Part shown: positions 22,289 through 24,933 of the stretch, piece by piece
Position numbering within the stretch: position 1 is the stretch's first letter
Layout: each line of letters starts with the position of its first letter
Source: CAYFKJ01 sp964528595
GTDB taxonomy: Bacteria > Pseudomonadota > Alphaproteobacteria > UBA2966
Assembly: GCA_964528595.1 (NCBI GenBank)
Contig: CAZGTM010000049.1
Coordinates: 1-24,933, forward strand
Length of the DNA stretch: 24,933 bases
Direction: 5' to 3'
Made by a program: the position numbers and the translations under genes
The notes under the pieces: model-generated
Seen by the model: the letters and a program-made list of their open reading frames with translations, nothing else
The model's database searches: none
Told to the model about the DNA's origin: nothing

Positions 22289-23397
22289 AGTTTTTTATAC
22301 GTCGCGTTGTCGATGAAGTCCCAGTCGAAATCGATGCCCAGACCCGGCCCCTGAGGTAGTTTCGCCAGGCCGTCTTTGATCGGTAAGGGCTCGGTTAAAC
22401 CGAAATCGAACAGCGATTCCGGCGTCAGCAATTCGAAATAATCGTTGTTGGCGATGGCACCGCAACAATGCAGGTTCACCAGTTCCAGCGGGTGCATGAT
22501 GGTGGTGTGGATCTCGCAGTTCATGCCGAATGTCTCGGCCGTTCTCGCCGTTTTCAGCACACCCGTCACGCCGCCGGTCCAGGAAACGTCGGCGCGCACG
22601 CGGTCGACGACGCGATCTGAGATGTAGTTGGCCAGGCTGTAGGGATGCTTCGCCAGCACCTCGCCGCCGACGATGGGAATATCGACCTGTGAGGTCAGCG
22701 CCTTGAGGCCCGGCAGGTTTTCGTCGGCCAGCGGTTCCTCGAACCAGTAATAGTCGAGCCGTTCCAGTTCGCGGGCGAAGCGCACGGCCTGGTCGACGTT
22801 GAAGCAGGCCACGGGGTCGGACATCAGCGTGAAGTCGGGGCCGACGGCGTCCCGCACCGCCCGGTGAACCTCGACGTCCTCGCGGTAGTCCTGACCCGGC
22901 GGGTGGACCTTGTAGGCCTTGTAACCCTTGGCCTTGATGCCCAGCGCCTCTTCGGCGTAGGCCTCGGGCGAGGGCAGCACGAGGGAACTGGCGTAGACCG
23001 GCACTTCGTCGCGGCAGCCGCCGATGTATTTGTAAAGAGGCTGGCCGGCGTCCAAAGCGCCGAGGATCCACAGCACGTTGTCGAAGGGGCCGTAGGAATA
23101 GATCGGCAGGTGGTTCCACCAGCGGTCGGCGGTGCGGAAGTCCTGCCAGGCGCCCTCGCGGTCGAGGGCGTCCCGACCGGTGAAAAACGGCCTCATGGAG
23201 GCCGCCGCCAGTTCGCCCGCGCCCCGCGCCGAACGCGCCGCGAAACCGAAGGATGAGGCCTCCAGCCCGTCCGCGGTCTTCATCGTCACGACCAGGAATT
23301 CCATGCCGTAGTGGGTGTCCGACGCGCGCAGACTGGCGCTGTCGATCTCCAGGTCCGGTTGCTTGCAGCAGCGGACCTCGACCTCGGTAATCCGCAT
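22285..23397 (-). CDS. Enolase-superfamily protein, mandelate racemase/muconate lactonizing type
   Basis: This 370-residue protein has the N-terminal capping domain and the modified TIM barrel of the superfamily. Metal ligands are Asp194 (LMSDP), Glu220 (WFEEPL) and Glu246 (GGEVLA). The His-Asp dyad of the mandelate racemase subgroup is present (Asp270 in RADVSW, His297 in CEIHTT). At the second-strand catalytic position the usual K-x-K reads Lys163-Val-His165. Such proteins abstract a proton alpha to a carboxylate, usually to dehydrate or epimerise sugar acids; the substrate is unknown. It starts 3 bp after the tldD stop, so it is co-transcribed with it. Its stop overlaps that of the secreted-protein gene as CTAG. 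Confidence 0.85.
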   Translation of the reverse strand: MRITEVEVRCCKQPDLEIDSASLRASDTHYGMEFLVVTMKTADGLEASSFGFAARSARGAGELAAASMRPFFTGRDALDREGAWQDFRTADRWWNHLPIYSYGPFDNVLWILGALDAGQPLYKYIGGCRDEVPVYASSLVLPSPEAYAEEALGIKAKGYKAYKVHPPGQDYREDVEVHRAVRDAVGPDFTLMSDPVACFNVDQAVRFARELERLDYYWFEEPLADENLPGLKALTSQVDIPIVGGEVLAKHPYSLANYISDRVVDRVRADVSWTGGVTGVLKTARTAETFGMNCEIHTTIMHPLELVNLHCCGAIANNDYFELLTPESLFDFGLTEPLPIKDGLAKLPQGPGLGIDFDWDFIDNATYKKL

Positions 23398-23400
23398 GAG

Positions 23401-24837
23401 TTAAGCCGCCTCCGTACCACCCACCGTCAATTCGTCGATCTTCAAGGTCGGCTGGCCCTGGCCTACCGGCACGCCCTGGCCGTCCTTGCCGCAGGTGCCG
23501 ATACCGCGGTCGAGCGCCAGGTCGTTGCCGATCATGCCGACCTTGGTCAGCACGTCGGGCCCGTTGCCGATCAGCGTCGCCCCTTTGACGGGTGCGGTTG
23601 CCTTGCCGCCTTCGATGCGGTAGGCCTCAGTGCAGGTGAAGACGAACTTGCCCGAAGTGATGTCGACCTGGCCGCCGCCGAAGTCGACGGCGTAAAGGCC
23701 GTTGTCGACCGAGGCGATGATCTCCGCCGGATCCAACTCGCCGTTGTCCATCACGGTATTGGTCATGCGCGGGATCGGCATGTGGGCGAAGTCCTGGCGG
23801 CGGCCGTTGCCCGTGGGCTTCATGCCCATGAGGCGCGCGTTCAGGCGGTCGTGCATGTAGCCCTTGAGAATGCCGTCCTCGATCAGCACCGTGCGCTCGG
23901 TGGGCGTGCCCTCGTCGTCGACGGTGAGCGAGCCGCGGCGGTCCATGATGGTGCCGTCGTCGACCACGGTGACGCCGGGACCGGCGACGCGTTCGCCCAG
24001 CAGGCCGGAAAAGGCGCTGGTTTTTTTGCGGTTAAAATCACCTTCCAGGCCGTGGCCGATGGCCTCGTGCAATAGGATGGCCGGCCAGCCCGGCCCCAGC
24101 ACCACCGGCATGGTGCCCGCCGGCGTGGGTACCGAGCCGAGATTGACGGCCGACTGGCGCATCGCCTCGTCCACCGCGGAGCGCCAGTTTTCCGGCTGAA
24201 TGTAATGATCGTAAAGCGTTCGCCCGCCGGTGCCGTAGGAGCCGGTTTCCTGGCGGTCACCCTCGCCCATGACGACCGAGACGTTGAGCCGGACCAGCGG
24301 CCGGATGTCGCCCGTGCGCACGCCGCCGCTGCGGACGATCTCGACAACCTGCCAGGATCCGGCGAGCGAGCACGAGACCTGGCGCACACGCTCGTCCTTC
24401 GAACGGGCATAGTCGTCGATTTCGGCCAATAACTTGGTTTTCTGCTCGAACGGGATATCGGCCAGCGGGTTGTCGTCGATGTAAAGCGCCTGGTTGGTGC
24501 CGGCGGGTTCCTGGCTCAAGTTGCCGGAACGTCCTGCCCGAACGGTCTGCACGGCATCCGCGCCGCGTTTGATTGCGGCTTCGGATAATTCGGAAGCATG
24601 GGCGTAACCGGTGCTCTCGTCCGACACGGCGCGCAAACCGAAGCCTTGGGAGGTGTCGAAGCTGGCCGACTTGAGTCTTCCGTCGTCCCAAGCCAGAACC
24701 TCGGACTGGCGGTATTCGAGGAACAGTTCACCGTCGTCGCAGCCGTCCAGAGCGTCATCGACCAGACCCTCGACGCGGTTGCGGTCAAGACCGGTGCGGT
24801 TAAACAGGAGTTCTTCGGCTTTGGCGGCGTCGGCCAT
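23401..24837 (-). CDS. tldD: TldD, catalytic subunit of the TldD/E metalloprotease
   Basis: This 478-residue protein carries the zinc motif H257-E-A-I-G-H262 (HEAIGHGLEGDFNRK), the HExxxH form typical of TldD, and the C-terminal GIGTCGKDGQGVPVGQG segment whose cysteine completes the metal site. With TldE (pmbA, also in this window) it forms a heterodimer that degrades unfolded peptides through a narrow channel. The start at 24837 has CCGGAG about 8 bases upstream. The enolase-superfamily gene follows after 3 bp. The last 96 bases of the window (24838-24933) hold only upstream sequence, with a CCGCCA...TGGCGG inverted repeat and no gene. Confidence 0.94.
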   Translation of the reverse strand: MADAAKAEELLFNRTGLDRNRVEGLVDDALDGCDDGELFLEYRQSEVLAWDDGRLKSASFDTSQGFGLRAVSDESTGYAHASELSEAAIKRGADAVQTVRAGRSGNLSQEPAGTNQALYIDDNPLADIPFEQKTKLLAEIDDYARSKDERVRQVSCSLAGSWQVVEIVRSGGVRTGDIRPLVRLNVSVVMGEGDRQETGSYGTGGRTLYDHYIQPENWRSAVDEAMRQSAVNLGSVPTPAGTMPVVLGPGWPAILLHEAIGHGLEGDFNRKKTSAFSGLLGERVAGPGVTVVDDGTIMDRRGSLTVDDEGTPTERTVLIEDGILKGYMHDRLNARLMGMKPTGNGRRQDFAHMPIPRMTNTVMDNGELDPAEIIASVDNGLYAVDFGGGQVDITSGKFVFTCTEAYRIEGGKATAPVKGATLIGNGPDVLTKVGMIGNDLALDRGIGTCGKDGQGVPVGQGQPTLKIDELTVGGTEAA

Positions 24838-24933
24838 CGTGGTCTCCGGAAAATGAAGATGGATTGCGTAGCATAGACCTAGCCAGTGGGCTCCGCCAGA
24901 CGCTCAATAATTGGGTTTGGCGGTGATAAATAA

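Noticed and set aside
23311..24075. 254-codon plus-strand frame over tldD and its neighbour
   Set aside because: It spans the junction of two well-supported minus-strand genes and has no family features.
1..24933. CRISPR arrays, tRNA genes, prophage or transposon ends
   Set aside because: No regularly spaced repeats, cloverleaf-like sequences, transposase or phage proteins were seen on either strand.

Overview
The window reads as a chromosomal segment of a GC-rich alphaproteobacterium, most like Rhodospirillales and relatives. This is inferred from ubiquinone genes (ubiA, ubiD), a plant/proteobacterial-type glutamate-cysteine ligase, TldD/TldE, NnrU, and long pentapeptide-repeat proteins with an H-x-L-W-x-x-S-G-G linker. 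No rRNA, tRNA, CRISPR array, transposase or phage gene was seen. Coding density is high; no gene-free stretch exceeds about 230 bases.

Layout. (1) 1-1932, minus strand: N-terminus of an acyl-CoA synthetase, an ECHDC3-like crotonase, and a WYL-domain regulator. (2) 2045-5173, plus: an SRPBCC protein divergent from the regulator across a perfect 38-bp palindrome, a lipoprotein alpha/beta hydrolase, a QueG-like iron-sulfur protein and NnrU. (3) 5189-7179, minus: a two-gene operon of an Fe(II)/2-oxoglutarate oxygenase and a DddP-like M24 enzyme. (4) 7375-9457, plus: a cysteine-rich zinc-ribbon protein, a RidA protein and an HD-GYP protein with a degenerate receiver. (5) 9460-14466, minus: MFS transporter, ubiD, pmbA (tldE) and a CysQ-type phosphatase. 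(6) 14693-18018, plus: two tandem, gap-free paralogous pentapeptide-repeat proteins and a GGCT-like protein. (7) 18103-21349: ubiA divergent from rsmE and gshA. (8) 21452-24837: a secreted cysteine-containing protein of unknown function, convergent with an enolase-superfamily protein that lies directly downstream of tldD.

How the genes fit together. ubiA, ubiD, rsmE, gshA, pmbA, tldD and cysQ are housekeeping: quinone synthesis, ribosome methylation, glutathione, TldD/E protease, nucleotide or inositol phosphate turnover. TldD and TldE, the two subunits of one protease, are both here, about 12 kb apart. Accessory genes sit between them.

The items most worth a second look are: the tandem pentapeptide-repeat pair; the oxygenase/DddP-like operon, in which the M24 enzyme keeps every residue I recall as diagnostic for DMSP lyase DddP; the 38-bp palindrome flanked almost symmetrically by two possibly leaderless starts; and the stand-alone Cys-rich domain that elsewhere I know fused to pentapeptide repeats. 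None is proof of a new system; each has a stated test.
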